DNA of 64,000 bases, from contig LR743504.1 of the NCBI GenBank assembly GCA_902712845.1, positions 4,438,001-4,502,000 on the forward strand. The letters are read 5' to 3'. Below the pieces are notes generated by a model. The model had not been told where the DNA came from and searched no databases. It saw only the letters and a list, made by a program, of their open reading frames with translations. This stretch comes from Methylobacterium bullatum. GTDB lineage: Bacteria > Pseudomonadota > Alphaproteobacteria > Rhizobiales > Beijerinckiaceae. Below, piece by piece: positions 17,014 to 26,092 of the stretch. Each line of letters opens with the position of its first letter. Positions within the stretch are counted from its first letter, which is position 1. Position numbers and translations under genes: made by a program.

Positions 17014-18162
17014 TCAAACGTTCGGTGGGGCCACGCGCTGGCGCAGGCCGGTGATGACGGCCTTCAGGACGTCGGAATCGATCTGGTGCCCCGTGGCCGA
17101 CCGGACGGCGTCGACCCGGTCATGGACGAAGGCGAGCTTGGCGATCACGGCCGGGGTCAGCTTGAAGGGATACAGCGCCGGCTGCCCCATGCTCCGGCTG
17201 AGGGAATTCACCGCATAGGTCAGCGGCAGCCAGACCGAGACCAGCCGGTCGAGGTCGGGGGATTGGTACGGATCGAAATCGATCACCACGGGCTCCGGCG
17301 CGCTGCTGCGCAGGCGCGGCCGCAGGTGGAGCTCGAAGGCGCTCGCCGTCTCCACCGTGTCGACGATGTGGAGGTAATGCGCCCAGGTCTCGGCGAAATC
17401 CTCCCACGGGTGGCTGGTGGCGTAGGCGCTGACGTAGGATTCCTGCCAGTCCGGCGGCGCGCCCTGGGCATAGTAGCGCTGCAGGGCCATGCCGTAGCTG
17501 GCGCGCTCGTCGCCGAACAGCTCGCGGAACGCCCAGATGCTCGGGTCGTAGCGGACCAGGACGTTCCAGAAATAATGCCCGATCTCGTGGCGGAAATGCC
17601 CGAGCAGCGTGCGGTAATACTCGCCGAACAGCATCCGCCGGCGCTCGCGCTCGACGTCGTCGGCCTCGGCGATGTTGAGGGTGATGAGACCGCTGCGATG
17701 CCCGGTGAGGACGGGCGGGCCGACGCTGTAGCTCTCGGCCGGATCCACCAGGAAATCGAAGGCGAGGCCCGTGGCCGGGTTCTCCTCCCGCGTCATCAGG
17801 GGCAGGTCCAGGCGCAGGAGCGAGTAGAACAGCCGGTGCTTGGCCGCCTCGATCTGGCGCCAGCGGGTGAGGTTCCAGTCGAGGGCGAGGTCCGGGACCA
17901 CGCGGTTGTGCCGACAGGAGGTACAGTAGCGGTCCGCGCTGTCCTCCGGCACCAGCCAGTTGCACGCATGGTAATCGGCATTCGCGCAGAAGCGGTATTT
18001 CCGGGCCGGGTCGGCATAGGCATGCCAGACCGAACCGGAGGGTTCGAGGGCCGACATCTCATGCGACTGGCAGACATAGCCGAGCCGCCGCTGGCAGCTG
18101 TCGCATTCCGTGCTCTCGAAGCTCACCGGCTGGTCGCAGGCCTGACACTGGAAGACCTTCAT
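17014..18162 (-). CDS. Putative zinc-binding metallopeptidase with N-terminal zinc ribbon
   Basis: A 382-residue cytoplasmic protein. The N-terminus is a zinc-ribbon-like region (Cys6, Cys9, Cys20, Cys23, with a further set near Cys80/Cys83). The core carries the metallopeptidase signature HEIGH (His192-His196) and a downstream acidic segment LFGDERASYG. It resembles the zinc-peptidase family that recurs beside circularly permuted ATP-grasp, alpha-E and transglutaminase genes; those genes begin 372 bases away on the opposite strand here. It may process a peptide made or modified by that system, which is inference from recurrent gene neighbourhoods. No signal peptide. Confidence 0.85.
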   Translation of the reverse strand: MKVFQCQACDQPVSFESTECDSCQRRLGYVCQSHEMSALEPSGSVWHAYADPARKYRFCANADYHACNWLVPEDSADRYCTSCRHNRVVPDLALDWNLTRWRQIEAAKHRLFYSLLRLDLPLMTREENPATGLAFDFLVDPAESYSVGPPVLTGHRSGLITLNIAEADDVERERRRMLFGEYYRTLLGHFRHEIGHYFWNVLVRYDPSIWAFRELFGDERASYGMALQRYYAQGAPPDWQESYVSAYATSHPWEDFAETWAHYLHIVDTVETASAFELHLRPRLRSSAPEPVVIDFDPYQSPDLDRLVSVWLPLTYAVNSLSRSMGQPALYPFKLTPAVIAKLAFVHDRVDAVRSATGHQIDSDVLKAVITGLRQRVAPPNV

Positions 18163-18534
18163 CGGGCGGCCCCGCCCGCCGGACGGTCTCCGCGGAGGGC
18201 GAGCGGGAGCGCGTCGCGGCGGCATCCCGCGCCACGATGCACGGAATTTGCTTCGTGCCCGGCGACGGGCCGCATCGCCACGCCGTATGTCTGAACTGCC
18301 AGGGCCAAGATCCTCACGCGATGAACGTCTTCCCCTTCCACCACCCGGTCGGGCAACGTCGTTGTAGACTAGCACCGAATTCGACTGCCGTCGGCGCTGT
18401 TCCCGTCCTATGGTCATTCGGCCTCGAAACGCCGATGACAGCCGCGATGCGCTTCGGCGATGCGCTCCGGCTTCCCGCCGCCGGCGCGCGTTCATCGCGC
18501 GCCCGGCACCACGTCTGAACCAGCGGGAGTCCCC
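18163..18534. other. Divergent intergenic region, no gene seen
   Basis: A 372-base gap between the divergent zinc-peptidase gene and the DUF2126 operon. Frames here lack coding character. It should hold both promoters; I see no clear sigma-70 boxes or dyads. Confidence 0.5.
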
Positions 18535-21500
18535 GTGTCCATCAAAGCCGCCCTTCACCACGTCACCCACTACAAGTACGATCGGCCGATCCAGCTCGGA
18601 CCACAGGTGATCCGCCTGCGTCCCGCGCCGCATACGCGCTCGTCCGTGCCGGCCTATTCCCTGAAGATCCTGCCGGAGAACCACTTCATCAACTGGCAGC
18701 AGGACCCGAACGGGAACTGGCTCGCCCGTCTGGTCTTCCCCGAGCGGACCACCGAGCTGAAGATCGAGGTCGATCTGATCGCCGAGATGGCGGTGATCAA
18801 CCCGTTCGACTTCTTCGTGGAGGAGTACGCCCAGACCCGCCCCTTCGCCTACGAGGACGACCTCACGGCGGAGCTGAAGCCCTATCTCGTCACCGACGAC
18901 GCCACGGGACCGGAGATCGACGCGCTGCTCGAGCGGCTGCCCGAACAGCCCAACACCGTGCTCTTCCTCGTGGCCCTCAACGCCATGATCGCCTCCGAGG
19001 TGACCTACGGCGTCCGCATGGAGCCGGGCGTCCAGACGCCGGCCGAGACGCTGACCCTGAAGAGCGGCTCGTGCCGCGACTCCGCCTGGCTCCTCGTCCA
19101 GGTGCTGCGCCGCATCGGTCTCGCCGCGCGCTTCGTCTCCGGCTACCTGATCCAGCTCATTCCCGACACGACGGCGGTGGACGGCCCGGCCGGCACCTCC
19201 ACCGATTTCACCGACCTGCACGCCTGGGCCGAGGTCTACCTGCCGGGCGCCGGCTGGATCGGCCTCGACGCCACCTCCGGTCTCCTCTGCGGCGAGGGTC
19301 ACATCCCGCTGGCCGCCACCCCGCACTACCAGTCGGCCGCGCCGATCTCGGGCCTTGCCGAACCCGCCGAAGTGGAGTTCGGCTTCGAGATGACGGTGAC
19401 CCGCGTGGACGAGGCGCCGCGCATCACCAAGCCGTTCTCGGACGAGGTCTGGGCCAAGATGGATGCGCTGGGCGAGCGGATCGACGTCGATCTCGCCGAG
19501 CAGGACGTGCGCCTGACCATGGGCGGCGAGCCGACCTTCGTCTCCATCGACGATTTCGAATCGGCCGAGTGGAACGCCGCCGCCGTGGGGCCGACGAAAC
19601 GCGGCCTCGCCGACAAGCTGATCCGGCGCCTGCGCACCCGCTTCGGACCAGGCGGCATGCTGCATTACGGCCAGGGCAAGTGGTATCCGGGCGAGAGCCT
19701 GCCGCGCTGGGCCTTCGCCCTGTACTGGCGCCGAGACGGCAAGCCGATCTGGAGCAATCCGGACCTCGTCGCCAAGGAGGACGGCCCGCGTGACGCCACC
19801 TCCAGCAAGGCGAAGGCGCTGATCGACGGCGTCGCCAAGCGCCTCGGCCTCGAAACCTACGTGTTCCCCGCCTTCGAGGACCCGGTCTATTGGGAGGAGA
19901 AGCGGGAGGAGCTGCCGATCAACGTCACCACCTCGGACGCCAAGTTTCCGAACCCGGAGACCAATGCCCGCATCGCGCGGGTGTTCGAGCGCGGCCTCGG
20001 CGAGGCCGCCGGCTATGCTCTCCCCCTGGCGAGCCTGCCTCTCGGCAAGGACGATCCCGACGACCGCCGCTGGATCTCCGAAGCCTGGCAGTTCCGCCGC
20101 ACCCACGCCTTCCTGACGCCGGGCGATTCACCGGTGGGGTATCGCCTACCCCTGAGCTCGCTGCCCTTCGTGCCGCCGGAGCATTACCCCTACTACCAGC
20201 CGCAGGATCCGCTGGAGGAGCGGGGCGCGCTCCCCGAGGGCCATCCCGGCACGAAGACCGAGAACGGATCGGGCGTCACCGGCGTCGCCGTGCGCACGGC
20301 GCTCGCCGTCGAGCCGCGGGACGGGGTGATGCGTGTGTTCATGCCGCCGCTGCAGCGGGTGGACGAGTATCTCGAACTCATCGGCCATCTCGAGGCCGTG
20401 GCCGCCGAGCTGAAGCAGCCCCTGCACATCGAGGGCTACGAGCCGCCGTTCGATCCGCGCCTCAACGTCATCAAGGTCACGCCCGATCCGGGCGTCATCG
20501 AGGTGAACGTGCATCCCGCCACCTCCTGGCGCGAGGCCGTGACCATCACCAGCGAACTCTATGAGGACGCCCGCCAGATCCGCCTGGGCGCGCAGAAATT
20601 CATGACCGACGGCCGCCATACCGGCACCGGCGGCGGCAACCACGTGGTGCTCGGGGGCGCGACGCCGAACGATTCGCCGTTCCTGCGCCGGCCGGACCTG
20701 CTGAAGAGCCTCGTGCTCTACTGGCAGCGCCACCCCTCGCTCTCCTACCTGTTCGCCGGCCTCTATATCGGCCCGACGAGCCAGGCGCCGCGCATGGACG
20801 AGGCCCGGCACGACGGGCTCTACGAGCTCGAAATCGCCATGGCGCAGGTGCCGAAACCCGACGAGCCCAACATCCCGCGCTGGCTGGTGGACCGGATCTT
20901 CCGCAACATCCTCGTGGACGTCACCGGCAACACCCACCGCTCCGAGATCTGCATCGACAAGCTCTACTCGCCGGACGGCCCCACCGGCCGTCTCGGCCTG
21001 CTGGAGTTCCGCTCCTTCGAGATGCCGCCGGACCCGCGCATGAGTCTGGCCCAGCAACTCCTGCTGCGGGCCATCGTGGCCTGGGCCTGGCGCGAACCGC
21101 AGGAAGGCGGCTGTGTCCGTTGGGGCACGGGCCTGCACGATCGCTTCATGCTGCCCCACTTCCTCTGGACGGACTTCCTCGGCGTGCTGGAAGACCTCCG
21201 CCAAGCCGGTTACGACTTCGACCCGGCGGCGTTCCAGGCGCAGTACGAGTTCCGCTTCCCGGTCTTCGGGACGGTGGAGCAGGGCGGCGTCAAGCTGGAA
21301 CTGCGGCAGGCATTGGAGCCCTGGCACGTGCTGGGCGAAGAGGGGGCGATCGGTGGAACGGTGCGGTACGTGGACAGCTCGGTGGAGCGTCTGCAGGTCA
21401 AGGTCGAGGGCTTCGTCCCCGGCCGCCACATCATCAGCTGCAACGGCCGGCGCCTTCCGATGACGAGCACCGGCACGGTGGGCGTCGCGGTGGCGGGCCT

Positions 21501-21804
21501 GCGCTTCAAGGCGTGGCAACCGGCCTCTTCGATGCATCCGACGATCCCCGCGCATTCGCCCCTCACCATCGATATCCTCGATGCGTGGAGCGGACGCTCG
21601 CTCGGCGGCTGCCGCTACCATGTCAGCCATCCCGGCGGGCGCAACTACGAGACCTTCCCGGTGAACACCTACGAGGCCGAGGGGCGCCGTCTGGCGCGCT
21701 TCCAGGCCCACGGCCACACCCCCGGCAAGGTCGAGATGCCGGTCGAGGAGATCAGCCGCGAGTTCCCGCTCACCCTCGATCTCAGAACGCCAGCACCCAG
21801 ATGA
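18535..21804 (+). CDS. Transglutaminase-like / DUF2126 fusion protein
   Basis: A 1089-residue protein. Residues 1-85 form a bacterial transglutaminase N-terminal beta domain. A transglutaminase-like thiol-protease core follows with a full catalytic triad: Cys180 (KSGSCRDSAW), His229 (DLHAW) and Asp245 (GLDATSG). From about residue 320 to the end is DUF2126, related to COOH-NH2 ligases of the glutamate-cysteine ligase fold, with MGGEPTFVS near its start and GGGNHVVLGG later. It may couple peptide hydrolysis with amide-bond formation. The GTG at 18535 has GGGAG 5 bases upstream. Its stop overlaps the next start (ATGA). Confidence 0.92.
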   Translation: MSIKAALHHVTHYKYDRPIQLGPQVIRLRPAPHTRSSVPAYSLKILPENHFINWQQDPNGNWLARLVFPERTTELKIEVDLIAEMAVINPFDFFVEEYAQTRPFAYEDDLTAELKPYLVTDDATGPEIDALLERLPEQPNTVLFLVALNAMIASEVTYGVRMEPGVQTPAETLTLKSGSCRDSAWLLVQVLRRIGLAARFVSGYLIQLIPDTTAVDGPAGTSTDFTDLHAWAEVYLPGAGWIGLDATSGLLCGEGHIPLAATPHYQSAAPISGLAEPAEVEFGFEMTVTRVDEAPRITKPFSDEVWAKMDALGERIDVDLAEQDVRLTMGGEPTFVSIDDFESAEWNAAAVGPTKRGLADKLIRRLRTRFGPGGMLHYGQGKWYPGESLPRWAFALYWRRDGKPIWSNPDLVAKEDGPRDATSSKAKALIDGVAKRLGLETYVFPAFEDPVYWEEKREELPINVTTSDAKFPNPETNARIARVFERGLGEAAGYALPLASLPLGKDDPDDRRWISEAWQFRRTHAFLTPGDSPVGYRLPLSSLPFVPPEHYPYYQPQDPLEERGALPEGHPGTKTENGSGVTGVAVRTALAVEPRDGVMRVFMPPLQRVDEYLELIGHLEAVAAELKQPLHIEGYEPPFDPRLNVIKVTPDPGVIEVNVHPATSWREAVTITSELYEDARQIRLGAQKFMTDGRHTGTGGGNHVVLGGATPNDSPFLRRPDLLKSLVLYWQRHPSLSYLFAGLYIGPTSQAPRMDEARHDGLYELEIAMAQVPKPDEPNIPRWLVDRIFRNILVDVTGNTHRSEICIDKLYSPDGPTGRLGLLEFRSFEMPPDPRMSLAQQLLLRAIVAWAWREPQEGGCVRWGTGLHDRFMLPHFLWTDFLGVLEDLRQAGYDFDPAAFQAQYEFRFPVFGTVEQGGVKLELRQALEPWHVLGEEGAIGGTVRYVDSSVERLQVKVEGFVPGRHIISCNGRRLPMTSTGTVGVAVAGLRFKAWQPASSMHPTIPAHSPLTIDILDAWSGRSLGGCRYHVSHPGGRNYETFPVNTYEAEGRRLARFQAHGHTPGKVEMPVEEISREFPLTLDLRTPAPR

Positions 21805-24332
21805 CCCAAATGGCCGAGGCGCAAGCCGGAGGAACGGCGTCGCATGTCGCGCGCTGGACCTCGGACTACCGGCCTCGGCCCGGAATCCCGGACGAGTTCG
21901 CGGGGGCCGACGGCCCTCGCGAAGGGACTCGCGAAGGGGCTTGGCCGCGCCTGCTCGACCGCCTCGGCGCCCTGAGCGGCGCCGAGATCACCGCCCGCTT
22001 CGCCTCGGCCGAGCGGCACATCCGCGATACCGGCATTTCGTATCGGATCTACGGCGACCAGCGCGAGCATGCCTGGCCGCTCAGTTCCCTGCCCCTGGTG
22101 ATCGAGGGTGCCGAATGGCGCGCCCTCAGCGCCGGCATCGTCCAGCGGGCCGGGCTGATGGAATCCATCGTCTCCGATATCTACGGCCCCGGCCGGATGG
22201 TGTCGGAAGGGGTGCTGCCGGCCGCCCTGGTGGCGGGTGCGCCGGAATTCCTGCGCCCGCTCTCGGGGGTGACGCCGCCGGGCGGGCGCTGGCTCAAGCT
22301 CTATGCCGCCGATATCGGCCGGGGGCCGGACGGGCGCTGGCGGGTGCTCGCCGACAGGACCCAGGCTCCCTCCGGCCCCGGCTACGCGCTGGAGAACCGG
22401 ATGGTGCTGACCCGCGCCTTCCCGGACCTCTATGCCGACCTCCACGTGGAACGCCTCGCCCCGTTCTTCCAGGCGTTTCGCGACGGGCTGGTCATGGGCG
22501 CGCAGCGCAGCGACCCGCGCATCGGCCTGCTCACCTCCGGGCCTTTGAGCTCCACCTATGTGGAGCAGGCGGCGCTGGCGCGTTATCTCGGCCTGCTGCT
22601 GGTGGAGGGCGACGACCTCGTGATGCAGGACGGGGTGCTGCATGTGCGCACCGTCTCCGGCCTCAAGCGCATCGACGCCCTGTGGCGGCGCATCGATTCC
22701 GACTATCTCGACCCGCTCGAACTCAACCCGGCCTCGCGCCTCGGCGTGTCCGGCGTGCTGGAGGCCCTGCGCGACGGCAGCCTCGTCGTCGGCAACATGC
22801 CGGGTTCCGGCATCCTCGAATCGGGGGCGCTCGGGGCCTATCTGCCGCGCATCGCGCGCTACTTCCTCGGCACCGACCTCAGCCTCCAGGGGCCGAAGAG
22901 CTGGTGGTGCGGCGATCCCGAATCCCTCGCCCATGTCCGCGCCAACCTCGAACACCTGGACCTGCGGCCGGTGGCGACCCCGACCAAGGGCATGGGGCGC
23001 GACGCCATCCTCGGGCCGCACGCCATCGTCGCCGAGCGCGAGCGCGTGGTGGCCGCCCTGCGCGACCGTCCGTTCGACTACGTGGCCCAGGAGCACGCCC
23101 CCCTCTCCACCATGCCGGGCTGGGAGCCCGGCCCCGACGGGATGCGCCTGGTGCCCCGCCCCTTCGTGCTGCGCGTCTTCGCGGCGGCGACGGCCGACGG
23201 CTGGCGGGTGATGCCCGGCGGCTTCTGCCGCATCTCCGAGCGGCCCGACGTGAACCCGATCGCGATGCGGGCCGGGATCAAGTCGGCGGATGTGTGGGTG
23301 CTCTCGGACGGCCCGGTGGAGCCCGTCTCGCTGATGCATCCGGGCGCGCCCCGCGTGCGCCGCATCGCCGGCCACCTGCCGTCGCGGGCGGCCGACAACC
23401 TGTTCTGGTTCGGCCGCTACGTGGAGCGGGCGGAGGCGGTGATCCGCCTCGTCATCGCCCATCTCGGCAGTGTCGGGAACGCGGTGATCGCCGACATGGC
23501 TGGCACCGAGAGCGCGCCCACCGCTCTGCGCATCCGCGCCCTGCTGGACGAATGGGGCGCCATCGAAGCGCCCGACCTGCCGACGGCGAAACTCGCCCAG
23601 GAGGCCCTGAGCGGGCGGGCGACCTACGGGTCGGCCCTGTCGCACAGCCTGTCGGCGCGCCACAACGCGGCCTCCCTGCGCGAGCGGCTGTCGAGCGAGG
23701 CCTGGCGCGCTCTGGCCGATCTGCGGGACCTCCTCGATCTCGACGAGGCCAGGGAACTGGCCGAGGCCGAGCTCCTCGGGCTGGCGGAGCGGGCGCTCGG
23801 CCACATCGCCGCCCTCGCGGGGCTGGCGCAGGAGAACATGAACCGCACGGCGGGCTGGCACTTCGTCGATCTCGGCCGCCGGATCGAGCGGGCGATCAAC
23901 ACCTGCTCCTTCGCCGCCCGGTTCGCGGGGGACGAGGCGACGGCCGAGGATCTCGGCGTCATGCTGTCCCTCTGCGATTCGCACGTCTCCTTCGGCGCGC
24001 GCTACATGCAGGGTGTCGCCATCGACCCGGTGCGCGACATGGTGCTCCTCGATCCGTTCAACCCGCGCTCCGTCGCCTTCCAGATCGAGGCGATCTGCCG
24101 GCATCTCGCCGACCTGCCGGCACTGCGCGTCGACGGCCTGCCCGAGTCGCACCGGCGCCTCGCCCAGAAGCTCGCCGCCGAATTCACCACCGCCGAGGCG
24201 TCGGAACTCGACGGGGCGGCCCTGGCCCGCCTCGAGAACACCTTCGAGGGCCTCGCCGACGCGATCGTCACCCGCTACTTCCCCAACGGACCGCATGCCA
24301 TGCGGCCGGAAAAGCTGGTGGGGCTCGCGTGA
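21801..24332 (+). CDS. Circularly permuted ATP-grasp and alpha-E domain fusion protein
   Basis: An 843-residue fusion. Residues about 40-510 are a circularly permuted type 2 ATP-grasp domain, with LAPFFQAFRDGLVMG, LVVGNMPGSGILES and VLRVFAAATADGWRVMPGG. Residues about 520-843 are the helical alpha-E domain beginning SRAADNLFWFGRYVERAE. In many genomes these are two separate genes; here they are fused. The family is predicted to make a peptide or amide bond using ATP. ATGA overlap with the gene before and GTGA overlap with the one after imply coupled translation and a physical complex. The product is unknown. Confidence 0.92.
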   Translation: MTQMAEAQAGGTASHVARWTSDYRPRPGIPDEFAGADGPREGTREGAWPRLLDRLGALSGAEITARFASAERHIRDTGISYRIYGDQREHAWPLSSLPLVIEGAEWRALSAGIVQRAGLMESIVSDIYGPGRMVSEGVLPAALVAGAPEFLRPLSGVTPPGGRWLKLYAADIGRGPDGRWRVLADRTQAPSGPGYALENRMVLTRAFPDLYADLHVERLAPFFQAFRDGLVMGAQRSDPRIGLLTSGPLSSTYVEQAALARYLGLLLVEGDDLVMQDGVLHVRTVSGLKRIDALWRRIDSDYLDPLELNPASRLGVSGVLEALRDGSLVVGNMPGSGILESGALGAYLPRIARYFLGTDLSLQGPKSWWCGDPESLAHVRANLEHLDLRPVATPTKGMGRDAILGPHAIVAERERVVAALRDRPFDYVAQEHAPLSTMPGWEPGPDGMRLVPRPFVLRVFAAATADGWRVMPGGFCRISERPDVNPIAMRAGIKSADVWVLSDGPVEPVSLMHPGAPRVRRIAGHLPSRAADNLFWFGRYVERAEAVIRLVIAHLGSVGNAVIADMAGTESAPTALRIRALLDEWGAIEAPDLPTAKLAQEALSGRATYGSALSHSLSARHNAASLRERLSSEAWRALADLRDLLDLDEARELAEAELLGLAERALGHIAALAGLAQENMNRTAGWHFVDLGRRIERAINTCSFAARFAGDEATAEDLGVMLSLCDSHVSFGARYMQGVAIDPVRDMVLLDPFNPRSVAFQIEAICRHLADLPALRVDGLPESHRRLAQKLAAEFTTAEASELDGAALARLENTFEGLADAIVTRYFPNGPHAMRPEKLVGLA

Positions 24333-25246
24333 TCTATACGCTGCGCCACCTCACCACCTACCGCTACGGCAAGCCCGTCCGCTACGCCCGCTGCGCCCTC
24401 AGGCTGCAGCCGCGCGACGGGGAGGGGCAGAGCGTCCTGTCGAGCGAGCTCACCATCTCGCCGACGCCGCGCACCCGCACCGTGCGGCGCGACTATTTCG
24501 GCCTCGACGTGGTGACCTTCCTGATCGACACCCCGCACAGCGAGTTGCGGGTCGAAGCCCTGTCGCGGGTCAAGGTGGAGCGTCCGCCGCTGCCGGAGCC
24601 GGAATCCGGCATGCCCTGGGAGACGGTGCGCGACACGGCGATCTCCGGCCGCTCCATGGCGCCCGACGCCCCCGTGCATTTCATGTTCCCCAGCGTCAGG
24701 GTGCCCCTCGACCCGGACGTGACCGACTATGCGCGGGCCAGTTTCACCCCCGGCCGGAGCGCCTATGGCGGAGCCGTCGACCTGATGCGGCGCATGCGTG
24801 CCGACTTCAAATTCGATGCGAAGGCGACCACCGTCCACACGCCGCTGTCCGAGGCCTTCGCCCTCAGGGCGGGGGTGTGCCAGGATTTCGCGCATATCAT
24901 GATCGCGGGCCTGCGCGGGCTCGGCCTGCCCGCCGCCTATGTCAGCGGCTACATCCGCACCATCCCACCCGCCGGCCGACCGCGCCTGCGGGGCGCCGAT
25001 GCCAGCCATGCCTGGGTCTCGGTCTGGTGCGGGGATGGCTGGATCGGCCTCGATCCCACCAACAACATCGGCGCCTGCGACGACCACATCGTGGTGGCGC
25101 GGGGCCGCGACTACACCGACGTCTCGCCCATCGACGGCATCGTCTCCTCCTCCGGCCCGCAGAAGCTCAAGGTGGAGGTGGACGTGATCCCCGACGGCGA
25201 GGCCATGCCGGAGGCGGCGGGTGAGCCGGAGGCCGAAACGGCCTGA
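24329..25246 (+). CDS. Transglutaminase family protein (papain-like)
   Basis: A 305-residue cytoplasmic protein, third gene of the DUF2126/ATP-grasp operon. It has an N-terminal beta domain (about 1-80) and a transglutaminase-like core with Cys184 (AGVCQDFAH), His227 (DASHAW) and Asp242 (GLDPTNN), so the triad is complete. The GTG start at 24329 overlaps the previous stop. Members probably cleave or transfer at isopeptide-like bonds and act with the ATP-grasp enzyme, which is inference from the conserved neighbourhood. A short acidic tail ends the protein. Type A repeats follow. Confidence 0.92.
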   Translation: MIYTLRHLTTYRYGKPVRYARCALRLQPRDGEGQSVLSSELTISPTPRTRTVRRDYFGLDVVTFLIDTPHSELRVEALSRVKVERPPLPEPESGMPWETVRDTAISGRSMAPDAPVHFMFPSVRVPLDPDVTDYARASFTPGRSAYGGAVDLMRRMRADFKFDAKATTVHTPLSEAFALRAGVCQDFAHIMIAGLRGLGLPAAYVSGYIRTIPPAGRPRLRGADASHAWVSVWCGDGWIGLDPTNNIGACDDHIVVARGRDYTDVSPIDGIVSSSGPQKLKVEVDVIPDGEAMPEAAGEPEAETA

Positions 25247-25251
25247 AGCCG

Positions 25252-25332
25252 GGCCTCGAAGGAGAGGTCCAGTTCGCGCTCCGAGTTCTGGAGGCCTCCT
25301 TCGAGGCCGCTTCGCGGCGCCTCAGGATGAGG
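25252..25332. repeat. Type A palindromic repeat, paired units
   Basis: GCCTCGAAGGAG...TCCAG, then CTGGAGGCCTCCTTCGAGG...CCTCAGGATGAGG. It starts 6 bases after the transglutaminase stop and may act in 3' mRNA stabilisation. Confidence 0.8.
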
Positions 25333-25390
25333 TGGTCGGGTAGGAGAAGGCAAACCTCGGCCCCGGCAACCTATTCTCATCCCACCAGAC

Positions 25391-25442
25391 TCATCATCCT
25401 GAGGTGCCGCAGCGAAGCGAAGGCCTCGAAGGAGGCATCCAG
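25391..25442. repeat. Type A repeat, single unit
   Basis: CATCATCCTGAGGTGCCGC then GGCCTCGAAGGAGG and ATCCAG. It lies 24 bases from the end of the NikR-like gene. Confidence 0.8.
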
Positions 25443-25465
25443 ATCGCATAACGCTGCTGGAAGCC

Positions 25466-25984
25466 TCAGCCGCCCCCCTCCCCCTGGAACGGATGGATCG
25501 GCGGGATCAGGGCGGCGGCGAGTTCCAGCCGGCCGGAGATGACGCCGCGCTCGGTGATCATCGTGTCGGCGATGGTCTGCAGCGTCGCCGCCGGCCCCTG
25601 GACCAGCACCACTTCGAGGGTCTGGTTGTTCATCAGGTGGACGTGGAGCGAGGAGATCACCTCGGCGATGTAGCGCCGCTGAAGGTCGGCCAGACGCTGC
25701 TGCACGCCCGGCGCGAGATGATCGTAGAACAGCGTGATCGTGCCCACCATCACCCGGTCGCCGACCTTGTGCCGGTGCTCCACGAGCGAGCGGTGGAGGA
25801 TCGTCGCCACCGCCTGGGAGCGGCTGGCGAAGCCCCGCTCCCCCACCATGGTGTCGAGTTCGCAGAGCAGGTCCTCGGACAGCGACAGGCTGATCCGGCT
25901 CACCGGCTTGCGCCGCCCGCCCGCGCCCTCCTCCGGGACCGCCCCGTCATCGGCACCCATCTCGGTCTCGTCGCCACCGGCCAT
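25466..25984 (-). CDS. nikR: NikR-like ribbon-helix-helix regulator, nickel ligands incomplete
   Basis: A 172-residue NikR-type repressor with about 28 extra N-terminal residues. The ribbon-helix-helix DNA-binding domain spans about 28-70 (SRISLSLSEDLLCELD...SRSQAVATIL) and the ACT-like metal domain about 75-160 (MVGTITLFYDH, LHVHLMNNQTLEVVLVQG). Ungapped comparison with remembered E. coli NikR keeps ligands His87 and His89 (here His114, His116) but has Arg103 for His76 and Thr122 for Cys95. It therefore probably does not bind nickel in the classical square-planar way. The ATG at 25984 has GGAGGAGAGG upstream. It faces the ABC importer of the guanidine/urea cluster and likely controls it. Confidence 0.85.
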   Translation of the reverse strand: MAGGDETEMGADDGAVPEEGAGGRRKPVSRISLSLSEDLLCELDTMVGERGFASRSQAVATILHRSLVEHRHKVGDRVMVGTITLFYDHLAPGVQQRLADLQRRYIAEVISSLHVHLMNNQTLEVVLVQGPAATLQTIADTMITERGVISGRLELAAALIPPIHPFQGEGGG

Positions 25985-26024
25985 CGGGCCTCTCCTCCAT
26001 GTCGGGCCGAACCTGGCACGTCTC

Positions 26025-26053
26025 TTGTATGGGTGAAACGCAATCGGTATTAC
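26025..26053 (+). promoter_or_regulatory. Predicted sigma-70-type promoter of the importer operon
   Basis: TTGTAT and TATTAC are separated by 17 bases, with the -10 about 40 bases before the binding-protein start. The -10 lies inside the NikR-type dyad. Confidence 0.5.
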
Positions 26054-26074
26054 GATTTCCAGCGATCGTACTAC
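26047..26074. promoter_or_regulatory. NikR-type operator, GTATTA-N16-TACTAC
   Basis: GTATTACGAT and ATCGTACTAC form a 10-bp dyad with one mismatch around an 8-base spacer. Written as half-sites it is GTATTA-N16-TACTAC, the same spacing as the classical NikR site GTATGA-N16-TCATAC. It lies in the 108-base region between the NikR-like gene and the importer and overlaps the predicted -10, consistent with repression of the importer and possibly autoregulation. Confidence 0.65.
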
Positions 26075-26092
26075 GCGGTTCGGAGAATGCAG

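Noticed and set aside
17014..20106. Minus-strand frame of 1030 codons
   Set aside because: The real gene is the zinc peptidase ending at 17014 and starting at 18162; the upstream part is the antisense of the DUF2126 gene, kept open by high GC.
21669..24296. Minus-strand frame of 875 codons opposite the ATP-grasp gene
   Set aside because: Antisense shadow: composition is rich in Arg/Gly/His/Ala without domains, while the plus strand encodes a recognised family with coupled starts.
25985..26092. Guanidine-I (ykkC) riboswitch upstream of the importer
   Set aside because: The 108-base region lacks the conserved ykkC sequence blocks and is too short for a full riboswitch plus promoter; a NikR-type dyad is there instead.
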